A stretch of DNA of 64,000 nucleotides from Deltaproteobacteria bacterium. GTDB lineage: Bacteria > Desulfobacterota > Desulfomonilia > UBA1062. The translations under genes were made by a program, and so were the position numbers. Shown here piece after piece: positions 17,413 to 26,101 of this stretch. The notes under the pieces were generated by a model, which saw nothing but the letters and a program-made list of their open reading frames with translations, made no database searches and had not been told where the DNA came from. Location: NCBI GenBank assembly GCA_018434685.1, contig JAHDOV010000014.1:148271-212270 (forward strand), given 5' to 3'. Within the stretch, counting starts at the first letter, position 1, and each line of letters begins with the position of its first letter.

Positions 17413-18047
17413 ACATATCCTTTGACTTCGATGGAACCCTGACCACACCGTCCTTTGTCGATGGCGTATGGCATGAGGGCCTGCCGGCGTGTATCTCGCG
17501 GCAGAGGGGGATAAGTCTTTCTTCGGCAGCGAAGATGTGCGCCGATACCTATGACAGGATGGGCGATGCATCGATCGAGTGGTACCGGCTCCCCTACTGG
17601 ATCGAATATTTCGAGCTGACGGGCACCAATCCTGCAGACATCGTCTCGGCGTACAGCTGTAGGATAGCCCTGTACGATGATGTGATCCCGTGTCTCCAGG
17701 AGCTCAGGACCCGGGGATATCCCCTGATCCTGTTCTCGAACGCCTCGCGGGATTTTCTCGATATCGAGGTCTCGGCAGGCTCCCTGAAACCCTATTTCGA
17801 TACGATTATATCGGTCAGTGACGACTGGGGCATGGTAAAGGCCGACGCCTCCTCCTATGAGAGGCTCAGGTCTCTGGCCGGGGAGGAGATCGTCCACATC
17901 GGCGATCACTTGAGCTTTGACTGCGAGATCCCCAGGAGCACGGGCATGGCTGCATACCACATCTGGCGTGGCTCGGGCCCGAAGACAGGGGACTCCCTCA
18001 TGGGCCTTGCGGAAGTCACGGGCAGGATCGTTGGTGAAAAAGGGTAA
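17397..18047 (+). CDS. HAD-superfamily hydrolase
   Basis: A 216-aa haloacid dehalogenase-like phosphatase. Motif I is DFDGT with the nucleophile Asp10 and acid/base Asp12. Motif II is LILFSNAS, and the C-terminal motif with the metal Asp is IVHIGDHLSFDCEIP. A helical cap lies between motifs I and II (about 20-95). The substrate is unknown. The ATG at 17397 overlaps the end of the diguanylate cyclase gene by 16 bp, and the 3' end overlaps the transporter gene by 14 bp. Confidence 0.85.
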   Translation: MGRGLNISFDFDGTLTTPSFVDGVWHEGLPACISRQRGISLSSAAKMCADTYDRMGDASIEWYRLPYWIEYFELTGTNPADIVSAYSCRIALYDDVIPCLQELRTRGYPLILFSNASRDFLDIEVSAGSLKPYFDTIISVSDDWGMVKADASSYERLRSLAGEEIVHIGDHLSFDCEIPRSTGMAAYHIWRGSGPKTGDSLMGLAEVTGRIVGEKG

Positions 18048-19143
18048 TCATTCCTTTACCGCAATCCTCATTGCAAACTTCTTTTTCTTTCTCAACTTTT
18101 CTCAACTGCTCCTGCTGCCGAAGTTTATCACCCATCTCGGGCTGACCCCGGCAGACATCGGATTTGTCATGGGGACCTTCAGCATTGCCGTCCTCGTGGC
18201 ACTGCCCCTGGTGGGGCTGCTCTCGGAACGGATACAGAAGAAGACGGTCTTCATCTTCGGCTCTGCCCTCATGTGCGGTGCTACCCCTTTCTATGCATAT
18301 GTCCAGGGTATGGGCGCACCCATCCTCATCCTGCGCGTCATCCAGGGGGTGGGGTTTGCCGGCGCATTCGGGATCACAGCGGCAATGGTGTTCGACAGCA
18401 CCCTGGCATCGAGCCGGCGATATCTGCTTGGCATCCTGACGGCATCGAACATATCGACCCATGCCCTGGGGCCTGCGTTCGGCGAGTATGTCATCCGCAC
18501 TTCAGGGTTCGAGCTCTTCTTTTTCTCTGCAGCCTTTTTCGGCCTCGTAGGGTGTATGGCCGCGTTCTTTCTCCCGGCAACGGGCGTTTCCCGAGAGAAA
18601 AAGGCTTTTTCCATTCGGCAGGCGCTCCCCTTCATGACCTCCACGGTGGTCCTCGGCATGGTCTTCGGCGCGGCGGTAATATTCCTGCCCCCGTATCTCC
18701 TCACGGAAGGGATCTCCGATTCTTCGTTCTTCTTCGTGGCCTTCGTCTGCGGCAGCCTCCTGGTATGGGGCATCCTGTACAGGGTGTTCAGGCGCATCGG
18801 CGAGCGGGTGGCCTGGTGTCTGAGCGTCATGCTCCTGCTGAGTCTGCCTGCGGGGGTTCCCTGGCTGAAGGACATGGAGCTGCTCGGGTTGTTGTCTGTG
18901 CTCTTCGGCATGGGGTACGGGTATCTCTACCCGACATTGAATGCACTCTTCATCGATTTGTACCCGGGGCTGCGGGGTATTGCCAATTCGCTGTTCGTCT
19001 GGTCGTTCAATCTCGGCATGCTCGTGGCCTCCCTGGGTTTCGGGAGCATATCCGATGTATTCGGGTATCCTAGGTCTTTCTTCCTTTCCGCCGTCTCCGG
19101 TCTCCTGCTCCTGTTTCTCCTGGCAAGGATGAAGGGACGCTGA
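18034..19143 (+). CDS. major facilitator superfamily transporter
   Basis: A 369-aa inner-membrane transporter with about 12 hydrophobic segments from residue 8 (FTAILIANFFFFLNFSQ) to the C-terminus. The MFS loop between helices 2 and 3 reads GLLSERIQKKTVF. The GTG at 18034 (or TTG at 18031) follows an AGGATC site inside the HAD gene; the upstream open frame to 17917 is not real. Substrate unknown. The overlap with the HAD gene suggests one transcription unit from 15050 to 19143. Confidence 0.88.
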   Translation: MKKGNHSFTAILIANFFFFLNFSQLLLLPKFITHLGLTPADIGFVMGTFSIAVLVALPLVGLLSERIQKKTVFIFGSALMCGATPFYAYVQGMGAPILILRVIQGVGFAGAFGITAAMVFDSTLASSRRYLLGILTASNISTHALGPAFGEYVIRTSGFELFFFSAAFFGLVGCMAAFFLPATGVSREKKAFSIRQALPFMTSTVVLGMVFGAAVIFLPPYLLTEGISDSSFFFVAFVCGSLLVWGILYRVFRRIGERVAWCLSVMLLLSLPAGVPWLKDMELLGLLSVLFGMGYGYLYPTLNALFIDLYPGLRGIANSLFVWSFNLGMLVASLGFGSISDVFGYPRSFFLSAVSGLLLLFLLARMKGR

Positions 19144-19261
19144 CTTCGGCCGTATTCGCCCGATCCCCTCCGGCAAGATTTTCTCCCTGTCGTGCAATTT
19201 TTACCCTGTGCCGAGGTGCATGGATGGTGAATTGATGCGGCTGACACTGAACGGAGAGTGC

Positions 19262-19278
19262 TTGGCACTGTGGTTGCT
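19262..19278 (+). promoter_or_regulatory. sigma-54 (-24/-12) promoter of the fliK operon
   Basis: TTGGCACTGTGGTTGCT matches the consensus TTGGCACG-N4-TTGCW, with exactly 10 bases between the GG and GC doublets. The predicted start is about 19289, giving a 24-nt leader to the fliK ATG at 19313. Sigma-54 control of hook genes is standard in many flagellated proteobacteria. Confidence 0.85.
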
Positions 19279-19312
19279 CATACAGTCTCAACTATGGTTC
19301 TCGGAGGTGAAT

Positions 19313-20827
19313 ATGCAACTGCTCTTTGCAACTAAACTGCTGGATCTTGCATCCGGTGCCGTGGGGCTCGTACAGAAGGCCTTCACGCACAACAGCAGCA
19401 AGGGCGGTTTCGATGCAGAGCTCAAGGATGCCCTCGCGGGGACGGGAAAATCCGGGAAGTCAGGGAAGTCAGGCCTCATGGAGATGCTGTCTCAAAAGGG
19501 AATCCTCGATGAAGACGCCCTCGAAGGGCTCCTGGGATGCCCTTGTGGGGTGGTGCTCCTGCAGTTCATGACAGAGCTGAAGAATATGGGGATAAACCCG
19601 AAGGACATGGGATTCCTCCTGAGCGGGAAGGGATCGAAGATCTCCGATGAAGCCCTGGGCTCGCTGCTTGAGTCTAACGGTCTCGGCAAGGCCGAGATCG
19701 AAAAGATCATGACCGATGAGGCCATGAAGACCCGGATCAAGGCGAGCCTTGCCGAGACCTTCAAGACAGCGCTCCAGACCGCCTCCAAAGGCGACGGCCT
19801 CAAGGCGGAGACGCTGGTAGCGCTCGCAACCGCCGATGCAGCAACCATTGAACAGCTCACGGAGACTTCAGGGGCAGCGCTGAAGGGTTCCGGGTTAACC
19901 CGGGAATCATCCGGGGCGAGGGAAGAGATCAGGGCAATGATCGCGGCGGCCCTGAAGGAGCCCGAGGCATCCGGTGGTGCAGGGGATCCGGCAGTCTCTG
20001 CCGGTGCAAAGTCTGTCGAGAAGATGGTCGGCATTGTGGAAAAGACCTTCGAGATAGACAAACCGGTACTCAAGGATCTGTTTTTCTCTACAGACCAGGC
20101 TGTCAGGGATGCAGCGGTGTCTACGGTATCGAAACAGATCAATGCCTACCTTGCCGCGCACGCCGACGAGCAGGTGGCTCCCGAGGTCAGGGAAGCACTG
20201 TCGTTCCTCAGGTCTGCCATGAGCGAGCAGGAGTTCTCCTCAATAGACAATTCCCTCAAGCTCTGGAAACCCGACCTGGGAATACCTGCGGCCCGGGCAG
20301 AGATGGACGGAAACCTCTATACTGCGCTGGCCAGGCAACTGGGCAGCACGGATGCGGGGAGCCTCTACGAGACGCAGATGAAGCAGGTCATTGACCAGCT
20401 CAGAAAAATGCTCCCTGCCCAGCTGAAAAACAGCGAGGGCAGCGTTACCCTGCGGCTCAATCCCCCCATGCTCGGACGGGTGGATGTGAATATGAGCATG
20501 AATGACGGCCAGCTCCAGGCATCGTTCAAGACGGATCATTCCATGACAAGGGACATCCTCCTGCAGAACATGCACGTGCTGAAAGATGCACTGGCGGAAC
20601 AGGGGATCCGGGCAACCCAGTTCACGGTGACGGCAGGGATCGAAAACAGGCCGTCCGACAGCGGATATGCCTTTGCAGGCCAGGACCGGCAGCATCACGG
20701 CTCCGGCCAGGGCGGCAGGCGGTCCGGGACACTGGGACGGGCCTTCAGGGACGATGAGGAAATCGGGTACAGTCGAGGGATCACCCGGGGCATGACAGCA
20801 GCGGGCGCACTCGATATCATTGCCTGA
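19313..20827 (+). CDS. fliK: flagellar hook-length control protein FliK
   Basis: Secreted molecular ruler that sets hook length and switches export specificity. The 504-aa protein is low in aromatic residues and rich in Ala/Glu/Lys over its long N-terminal part. The conserved C-terminal domain (about 370-440) contains VTLRLNPPMLGRVDVNMSM and a helical ILLQNMHVLKDALAEQGI. A short GKSGKSGKSG repeat sits near residue 45. The ATG at 19313 has a GGAGGTGA site; upstream in-frame codons lie before the sigma-54 start point and would not be transcribed from it. Its position before flgD and flgE fits. Confidence 0.88.
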   Translation: MQLLFATKLLDLASGAVGLVQKAFTHNSSKGGFDAELKDALAGTGKSGKSGKSGLMEMLSQKGILDEDALEGLLGCPCGVVLLQFMTELKNMGINPKDMGFLLSGKGSKISDEALGSLLESNGLGKAEIEKIMTDEAMKTRIKASLAETFKTALQTASKGDGLKAETLVALATADAATIEQLTETSGAALKGSGLTRESSGAREEIRAMIAAALKEPEASGGAGDPAVSAGAKSVEKMVGIVEKTFEIDKPVLKDLFFSTDQAVRDAAVSTVSKQINAYLAAHADEQVAPEVREALSFLRSAMSEQEFSSIDNSLKLWKPDLGIPAARAEMDGNLYTALARQLGSTDAGSLYETQMKQVIDQLRKMLPAQLKNSEGSVTLRLNPPMLGRVDVNMSMNDGQLQASFKTDHSMTRDILLQNMHVLKDALAEQGIRATQFTVTAGIENRPSDSGYAFAGQDRQHHGSGQGGRRSGTLGRAFRDDEEIGYSRGITRGMTAAGALDIIA

Positions 20828-20843
20828 GGAGAAGGAGGATCAT

Positions 20844-21515
20844 ATGTCAGCAGTAGGATTGGATTCCATTCTGGCGAACCAGGGCTCCATCGACAGCAGC
20901 ACCCAGACGGCGGCCTCGAATTCCATGGGCAAGGATACGTTCCTCAAGCTCCTGGTGACCCAGCTGCAGTACCAGGACCCCTTGAATCCCGTGGAAAATA
21001 CGGAATTCACTGCACAGCTTGCCCAGTTCTCAACGCTCGAGACCCTGACGGACATGGGTGAGAGCATGGATCAGATGAGCTATCTCCAGGGGTCGCTCAA
21101 CAACATCCAGACGCTCTCCTTCATCGGCAAACAGGTGAGCGCACAGGGCAACATCGTCCATTTTAACGGCGAGGATGTGAACATCAACTTTACCCTGGAC
21201 GATCGAGCCGCAGATGCTCAGGTGAACATCTACACGGAAGAGGGGACGAGGGTCCGGTCCATCACCATGGGAGAGCTCGCAGCGGGTGATGCGACCTGTG
21301 TCTGGGACGGGACCGATGCCAGTGGCGAAACAGTGAGCCAGGGGAGGTACACCTTTACGGTGCAGGCGACGGATTATTCCGGCCTTGCCGTGGGCTCGAC
21401 CTCCTATGCCATGGGCGAGGTGACAGGGGTGAGATACGACGGCGGCATCACCTATCTCATCATCGGCGATAAGGAAGTAACCATATCTGATGTGGAAAAG
21501 ATAGTGGCAGAATAG
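20844..21515 (+). CDS. flgD: flagellar hook assembly (capping) protein FlgD
   Basis: Scaffold that caps the growing hook. The N-terminal region carries the family signature FLKLLVTQLQYQDPLNPVENTEF (split by one conserved helix break) and SQFS-like AQFSTLETLTDM. The C-terminal half has Tudor/FnIII-like beta sequence (YTEEGTRVRSITMGELAAG, GETVSQGRYTFTV). 223 aa is the usual length. ATG 20844 has a GAAGGAGG site; the preceding in-frame codons are rejected. Confidence 0.94.
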   Translation: MSAVGLDSILANQGSIDSSTQTAASNSMGKDTFLKLLVTQLQYQDPLNPVENTEFTAQLAQFSTLETLTDMGESMDQMSYLQGSLNNIQTLSFIGKQVSAQGNIVHFNGEDVNINFTLDDRAADAQVNIYTEEGTRVRSITMGELAAGDATCVWDGTDASGETVSQGRYTFTVQATDYSGLAVGSTSYAMGEVTGVRYDGGITYLIIGDKEVTISDVEKIVAE

Positions 21516-21540
21516 ATAAGGATAACAAAAGGAGGCACAT

Positions 21541-23064
21541 ATGGGTATATCGAGTTCACTGTATTCCGGGGTCAGCGGTCTTGCCACGCACGGCGATGCC
21601 ATGAGCGTAATCGGCGACAATATCGCGAACGTCAACACCATCGGCTTCAAGGCCAGCAGGACCACGTTCCAGGACGTGCTTTCCCAGTCCGTTGCAACGG
21701 CGTCCGGTACCGCACAGATCGGCCGCGGTGCGGCATTAAGCGAGATTGACACCCTGTTCCAGCAGGGTTCCTTCGAATCCACCTCGAACGCAACAGACCT
21801 TGCTATCGGCGGTAACGGGTTCTTCATTGTTTCACCCCAGGGCTCCGAGACCGAGTACTACACGAGGGCGGGCCAGTTCCGGTTCGATGCCGACGGGTTC
21901 TTCGTGAACCCGGCAGGGTATGTGGCACGGGGCTGGGCACTGGACGATAACGGCAATGACGAGGGCACGCTGCAGGATATCCAGCTGAGCACCTTTACCT
22001 CGCCGCCCGAGGCAACGCAGGAGATTGCGGCCATCACCAATCTCGACACCACGGACAACTCGAATTCGGACAGTCTCTTCGGGGCATGGGATGCCACTGC
22101 GGCGGAAACCATCGGCGACGCCTCCTACGGGTACCAGACCGCCATCAGGGTCTACGATTCCCTCGGCAACTCCCACGACATCACCCTGTTCTACGACAAG
22201 ATGAATCCGGCCACGAGCGAGTACTATGACGGCAACGTGGATGCGGACAATACCTGGGAGTATATCGTGACCTGCGATCCGGCCAGCGATGAACGGGCCG
22301 GGGTTGCGGGGAGTTCGGCACAGGGGGTGCTCATGCGGGGAACCCTGACCTTTGATTCATCCAGCGGTGCCCTTGACAGCATGGCCAGCTATGTCTGGAA
22401 CGGAACAGCACCTGCCGCCGACGATGCCAACTGGGTGCCGTCCACGACGTTTTCCACCGAGGGCTATCCCGAGTTCACCACCCAGTTCGTCCCGGGTGTC
22501 GATCAGACCATCTCCCTCCAGCTCGGTACCCGGAGCACGAACGGGGCATGGACAGCGGGCGGTGCAGCAAACATCGGTGCAATCGACCCGACCGATCCTG
22601 CCGTGGGAAATCTCGTATCGTCTTCCTGGGAACCCCAGGCCCTGACCTCCACCCAGTATGCGTCCTCTTCCACCACGATCTACCAGACCCAGGACGGGTA
22701 CGGCACCGGTTTCTTGGAGAACATCTCGGTGGATACCGACGGCATCATGGTGGGCCATTACTCCAACGGACAGATCCTCTACCTGTACCGGGTCGGCCTG
22801 GCCAAGTTCAACAATGATCAGGCCCTCAACAAGGCAGGAGGAAACCTCTGGGCAGCGACCCGTGCGTCCGGCGATGCCATTACCGGCCATCCCGGCGAAA
22901 ACGGGCTCGGCAAGATCTCTCCCAACTCCCTGGAACAGTCAAACGTGGATATCGCCTCGGAGTTTGTCAAGATGATCTCCACCCAGAGAGGGTTCCAGGC
23001 GAATTCAAAGATCATCACCACCGTGGATACCATGCTCCAGGAACTCATCAACCTGAAACGGTAG
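21541..23064 (+). CDS. flgE: flagellar hook protein FlgE
   Basis: Structural subunit of the hook, 507 aa. The N-terminal rod-type motif SSLYSGVSGLATHGDAM with NIANVNTIGFKASR is present. The C-terminal D0 helix pattern SNVDIASEFVKMISTQRGFQ ... VDTMLQELINLKR is intact. The central surface domains are rich in Thr/Ser/Asp, as expected for secreted hook proteins. AAAAGGAGG precedes the ATG. It ends the first flagellar operon, and a strong hairpin follows. Confidence 0.95.
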   Translation: MGISSSLYSGVSGLATHGDAMSVIGDNIANVNTIGFKASRTTFQDVLSQSVATASGTAQIGRGAALSEIDTLFQQGSFESTSNATDLAIGGNGFFIVSPQGSETEYYTRAGQFRFDADGFFVNPAGYVARGWALDDNGNDEGTLQDIQLSTFTSPPEATQEIAAITNLDTTDNSNSDSLFGAWDATAAETIGDASYGYQTAIRVYDSLGNSHDITLFYDKMNPATSEYYDGNVDADNTWEYIVTCDPASDERAGVAGSSAQGVLMRGTLTFDSSSGALDSMASYVWNGTAPAADDANWVPSTTFSTEGYPEFTTQFVPGVDQTISLQLGTRSTNGAWTAGGAANIGAIDPTDPAVGNLVSSSWEPQALTSTQYASSSTTIYQTQDGYGTGFLENISVDTDGIMVGHYSNGQILYLYRVGLAKFNNDQALNKAGGNLWAATRASGDAITGHPGENGLGKISPNSLEQSNVDIASEFVKMISTQRGFQANSKIITTVDTMLQELINLKR

Positions 23065-23074
23065 TCTCCTTACC

Positions 23075-23111
23075 CGGGCACCTGGGGTGTTTGCTGGCAT
23101 CCAGGTGCCCG
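23075..23111 (+). terminator. hairpin after flgE, possible terminator
   Basis: CGGGCACCTGG at 23075-23085 pairs perfectly with CCAGGTGCCCG at 23101-23111 (11 bp, 15-nt loop), 10 bp after the flgE stop. No T-run follows, so it may stabilise the 3' end or need a factor rather than act as a simple intrinsic terminator. Confidence 0.45.
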
Positions 23112-23204
23112 AAAGTGTCAAAATAATGACCTTCGCTGCGGACTCTCTGCGGCCTTCATCTTCCAATATGCCGTATATACAAGGATATTCAGCAATGCCA
23201 GCAG

Positions 23205-23221
23205 GTGGCACACCCCTTGCT
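23205..23221 (+). promoter_or_regulatory. sigma-54 (-24/-12) promoter of the motA operon
   Basis: GTGGCACACCCCTTGCT gives GG and GC doublets exactly 10 bases apart with the favoured TGGCAC and TTGCT. The start is predicted at about 23232, 26 nt before the motA ATG, which has an AAGGGG site. Confidence 0.82.
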
Positions 23222-23257
23222 TTTGTCTGACCAAGACTAATTTCGTAAGGGGCATAT

Positions 23258-24034
23258 ATGGATCTCGCAACGATTATCGGTGTCGTGTTTGCCTTTGGCA
23301 TGGTGCTGATGGGTATCATGTCCGGCGGGCCGATCAGCCTGTTTGTCAATGTGCCAAGCCTCTTGATCGTGGTGGGCGGTACGCTCGGTATCGTCTTCAT
23401 CAATTACCCGTTAAAGGATGTGCTCGGCCTGGCAGGGGTGGTCAAGAACGTCTTTCTGACACAGACACGCGATGCCCAGGGGCTCATCCCCACCTTCGTG
23501 GATTTTGCCACGAGGGCCAGGAGGGAAGGCATACTCGCCCTGGAGAGCGCTGCGGGGGAGCTCCAGGATGCATTCTTCAAGCAGGGTCTGGAACTGGTAA
23601 TCGACGGTCTGGAACCCCAGGCCATCCGGGAGATCCTCGAGACCGAGATCGAGCACATCGAGCAGCGCCATTTGAAGGGTGCGGACATCCTGAATTCTCT
23701 GGGGGCATACGCGCCTGCCATGGGTATGGCCGGCACGCTCATCGGCCTGGTACAGATGCTGCAATCCATGTCAGACCCCTCCACCATCGGCCCGGCCATG
23801 GCCGTGGCCCTGATCACCACGTTCTACGGCTCCATTCTCGCAAACATGATTGCGCTTCCCATGGCGGGAAAGCTTGGCATGCGCTCAAAGGAAGAGGCCC
23901 TCGAGAAGGGGATGATCATCGAGGGCATCATGTCCATTTCGGCAGGAGACAACCCGAGGATCGTTGAGAGGAAGCTGCACTCATACCTGGCTCCATCCCT
24001 GCGCGAGGGCGGCAAGTCCCAGGGTGGTGAATAG
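23258..24034 (+). CDS. motA: flagellar motor stator protein MotA
   Basis: Inner-membrane stator subunit that couples ion flow to rotor torque. The 258-aa protein has four membrane helices: two near the N-terminus (ATIIGVVFAFGMVLMGI; VPSLLIVVGGTLGIVFI) and two later (LGAYAPAMGMAGTLIGLVQML; GPAMAVALITTFYGSILANMIALPM). The large cytoplasmic loop contains ARREGILALES, the charged segment facing FliG. The sequence resembles the PomA/LafT-like group. It heads the second flagellar operon. Confidence 0.93.
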   Translation: MDLATIIGVVFAFGMVLMGIMSGGPISLFVNVPSLLIVVGGTLGIVFINYPLKDVLGLAGVVKNVFLTQTRDAQGLIPTFVDFATRARREGILALESAAGELQDAFFKQGLELVIDGLEPQAIREILETEIEHIEQRHLKGADILNSLGAYAPAMGMAGTLIGLVQMLQSMSDPSTIGPAMAVALITTFYGSILANMIALPMAGKLGMRSKEEALEKGMIIEGIMSISAGDNPRIVERKLHSYLAPSLREGGKSQGGE

Positions 24035-24036
24035 GC

Positions 24037-24828
24037 ATGGCGAGAAAGAAAAAGGTATTCGTTGAGCCCAAGGGCGATCCCTCGTGCTTTCTCTTCACGT
24101 CGCTCATGCTCATCCTCCTGACATTCTTCATCGTGCTCACCTCGATGGGGGTGCAGGACGAGCGGAAGCAGAAACTGGCGCTCAACTCGCTGATGGGGAG
24201 TTTCGGGATCCTTCCCGGCGGCAGCAGCGCGTACCGTGACACCGGTGGCAAGGATCTCCTGCCCCAGTCTGCACCCATCAAAGATACCATGATGAGTATC
24301 AAGAAGATCCGGGCTACGCTCACGGAAAAAGGTATCATAAACGGGACCGGGGTGTCTGAAGGATCCATCGGCGTTACCATCACCCTGAAATCCAACATAC
24401 TCTTCACGCCGGGGACCGACACCTTCAAGGACGAGAGCAGGGATGTGCTTGATGCGCTGGTGAAGATACTCTCCCAGGTCGACAACCACGTTGTCATTGC
24501 CGGGCATACCGATACCGTACCGGTGGAGGGACCGCCATTCTATTCGAACTGGGGTCTGTCAGCAGGCAGGGCACTGGCTGTGCTCATGTACCTGTCGCAC
24601 AACGGCATACCCCCGGAGCGGCTGAGCGCATATGGCATGGCCGCGCAGCGGCCCCTGACAACAAACAATACCGAAAGCGGCAGGAGTCTCAACAGGCGGG
24701 TAGAGATAACCCTTGTGGGTGATCTTCCCGGCCAGTTGGATTTCGAGGGTCTCGAGCGTAAACAGCCGGCGCCTAAGATACATACGTTCCAGTACAAGGG
24801 ATACAATTTCAGATTGGAAGAACAGTGA
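24037..24828 (+). CDS. MotB-like OmpA-domain protein lacking the ion-binding Asp
   Basis: A 263-aa stator-type protein with one N-terminal membrane helix and a C-terminal OmpA/peptidoglycan-binding domain (about 115-235, ILFTPGTDTFKDESRDVLDAL ... IAGHTDTVP ... NRRVEITLVG). In its membrane helix TSLMLILLTFFIVLTSM, the position of the essential MotB aspartate is Ser, by alignment with SDMVTLLITFFVLLISM of the next gene. It therefore should not conduct ions as a homodimer. It may pair with the neighbouring MotB or anchor the stator. It begins 2 bp after motA, and the next gene overlaps its stop codon. Confidence 0.85.
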   Translation: MARKKKVFVEPKGDPSCFLFTSLMLILLTFFIVLTSMGVQDERKQKLALNSLMGSFGILPGGSSAYRDTGGKDLLPQSAPIKDTMMSIKKIRATLTEKGIINGTGVSEGSIGVTITLKSNILFTPGTDTFKDESRDVLDALVKILSQVDNHVVIAGHTDTVPVEGPPFYSNWGLSAGRALAVLMYLSHNGIPPERLSAYGMAAQRPLTTNNTESGRSLNRRVEITLVGDLPGQLDFEGLERKQPAPKIHTFQYKGYNFRLEEQ

Positions 24829-25547
24829 TGGCCAAGAAAGACAGGAACATCGAATACATCCTGCTACCGGACAAGAACCGGTGGATGACCACCTTCTCCG
24901 ACATGGTCACCCTGCTCATCACGTTCTTCGTTCTGCTCATATCCATGTCCTCTATGGATGCAAAGGTGCTCAGGGAGATGTTCGGGTTCTTCAACGAGGC
25001 CATGGGCCCCCTGGAGTATACCCAGGTTCAGGAGATTCAAGGGCTTCCCACGCTGGCAGAGGCAGTCCCTCCGAAGGTGTTCCTCGATTCTCTCAGCCTG
25101 AGCAGGAGCATACTGAATTCCCTGGAAAAGAAGGGCATGGGAGGGTTCACCGGCAGGGGGCAGGACCTCTTCGAGGTCAGAGAGTCCAGCAGGGGCCTTG
25201 CCATCCTGCTCAACGGGGACATCCTCTTCGATGAAGGATCCTCAGAGGTGCGTGAGGATGCCCTGCCCGTTCTGGAAAGCGTCGCGTCGGTCATCAGGGA
25301 CGCGAACGCCACCATTTCCGTGGAAGGACACACGGATAACCAGGGCGGGGAGGATGAGCTGTTCCGGCTTTCCCTGAGACGTGCGGTCAGTGTGCTGAAT
25401 TATTTCATTTATTCAAGCGGATTGAGTCCTACCCGGTTCTCTGTTGCAGGCTACGGTCCTGAGAGGCCCGTTGCCACGAATGCCACCGAAGAAGGACAAG
25501 GCAGGAACAACCGGGTAGAGATCATGTTGTTAAAGCAGAGTATATAG
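24828..25547 (+). CDS. motB: flagellar motor stator protein MotB
   Basis: Peptidoglycan-anchored stator subunit, 239 aa. It has the full signature: a basic N-terminus, RWMTTFSDMVTLLITFFVLL with the ion-carrying Asp, a plug/linker, and an OmpA-like domain (ILFDEGSSEVREDALPVL, SVEGHTDNQGGEDELFRLS, GRNNRVEIMLL). The ATG at 24828 overlaps the previous stop (TGATG), indicating translational coupling of the two MotB-type proteins. Confidence 0.93.
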   Translation: MAKKDRNIEYILLPDKNRWMTTFSDMVTLLITFFVLLISMSSMDAKVLREMFGFFNEAMGPLEYTQVQEIQGLPTLAEAVPPKVFLDSLSLSRSILNSLEKKGMGGFTGRGQDLFEVRESSRGLAILLNGDILFDEGSSEVREDALPVLESVASVIRDANATISVEGHTDNQGGEDELFRLSLRRAVSVLNYFIYSSGLSPTRFSVAGYGPERPVATNATEEGQGRNNRVEIMLLKQSI

Positions 25548-25555
25548 GAGGCCCC

Positions 25556-26092
25556 ATGGCAGATGTACATAACGAGGCAAGGGAAGATGCAACGATGGGA
25601 AAAAAGAAGAAATCACCTGTCGTGCTCATACTGGTTATCGTGATTCTCCTTTTGATCGCGGGCGGGGCAGTTGCAGGGTATTTCCTGTTCATAGCCCCGC
25701 AGGCAAAACCCGCGGCGCCGGCCGCCCAGGCCGCACCGGCGGTCCAGGACGATGGGCAGCTGCCAGCCGGTTCTGCCGGCGCAGGTCTCTCCGGGCCCAT
25801 GAGGCAGATGGATTCATTCATCGTGAATCTCACCGACGCCCAGGGAACCCGCTATCTCAAGGTGGTCATGCAGCTGGAGATGAGCAATGAACTGCTCGGC
25901 ACCGAGATCGACAAGAAGACCCCCCAGATCCGGGATGAGGTCATCATGCTCCTGTCGAGCAAGTCGTTCGACGATGTCTCCACCATGGCCGGCAAGAGGG
26001 CACTGAAGCGGGCAATCCTCAACAGCATAAACAAGTATCTCGTCACCGGCAGGGTGCTTCGCGTCTACTTTTCGGATTTCGTGGTTCAGTAA
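25556..26092 (+). CDS. fliL: flagellar basal body-associated protein FliL
   Basis: Single-span inner-membrane protein that surrounds and supports the stator. A 20-residue basic N-terminus (MGKKKKSP) precedes the helix VVLILVIVILLLIAGGAVAGYFLFI. An Ala/Pro-rich linker follows, then the periplasmic FliL domain (FIVNLTDAQGTRYLKVVMQLEMS ... IRDEVIMLLSSKSFDDVS ... ILNSINKYLVTGRVLRVYFSDFVVQ). 178 aa is normal. TATAGGAGG precedes the ATG. Confidence 0.95.
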   Translation: MADVHNEAREDATMGKKKKSPVVLILVIVILLLIAGGAVAGYFLFIAPQAKPAAPAAQAAPAVQDDGQLPAGSAGAGLSGPMRQMDSFIVNLTDAQGTRYLKVVMQLEMSNELLGTEIDKKTPQIRDEVIMLLSSKSFDDVSTMAGKRALKRAILNSINKYLVTGRVLRVYFSDFVVQ

Positions 26093-26101
26093 GGAGCGGC
26101 T

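Noticed and set aside
15775..17571. 598-aa open frame on the minus strand
   Set aside because: Antisense to the diguanylate cyclase gene; no recognisable motif.
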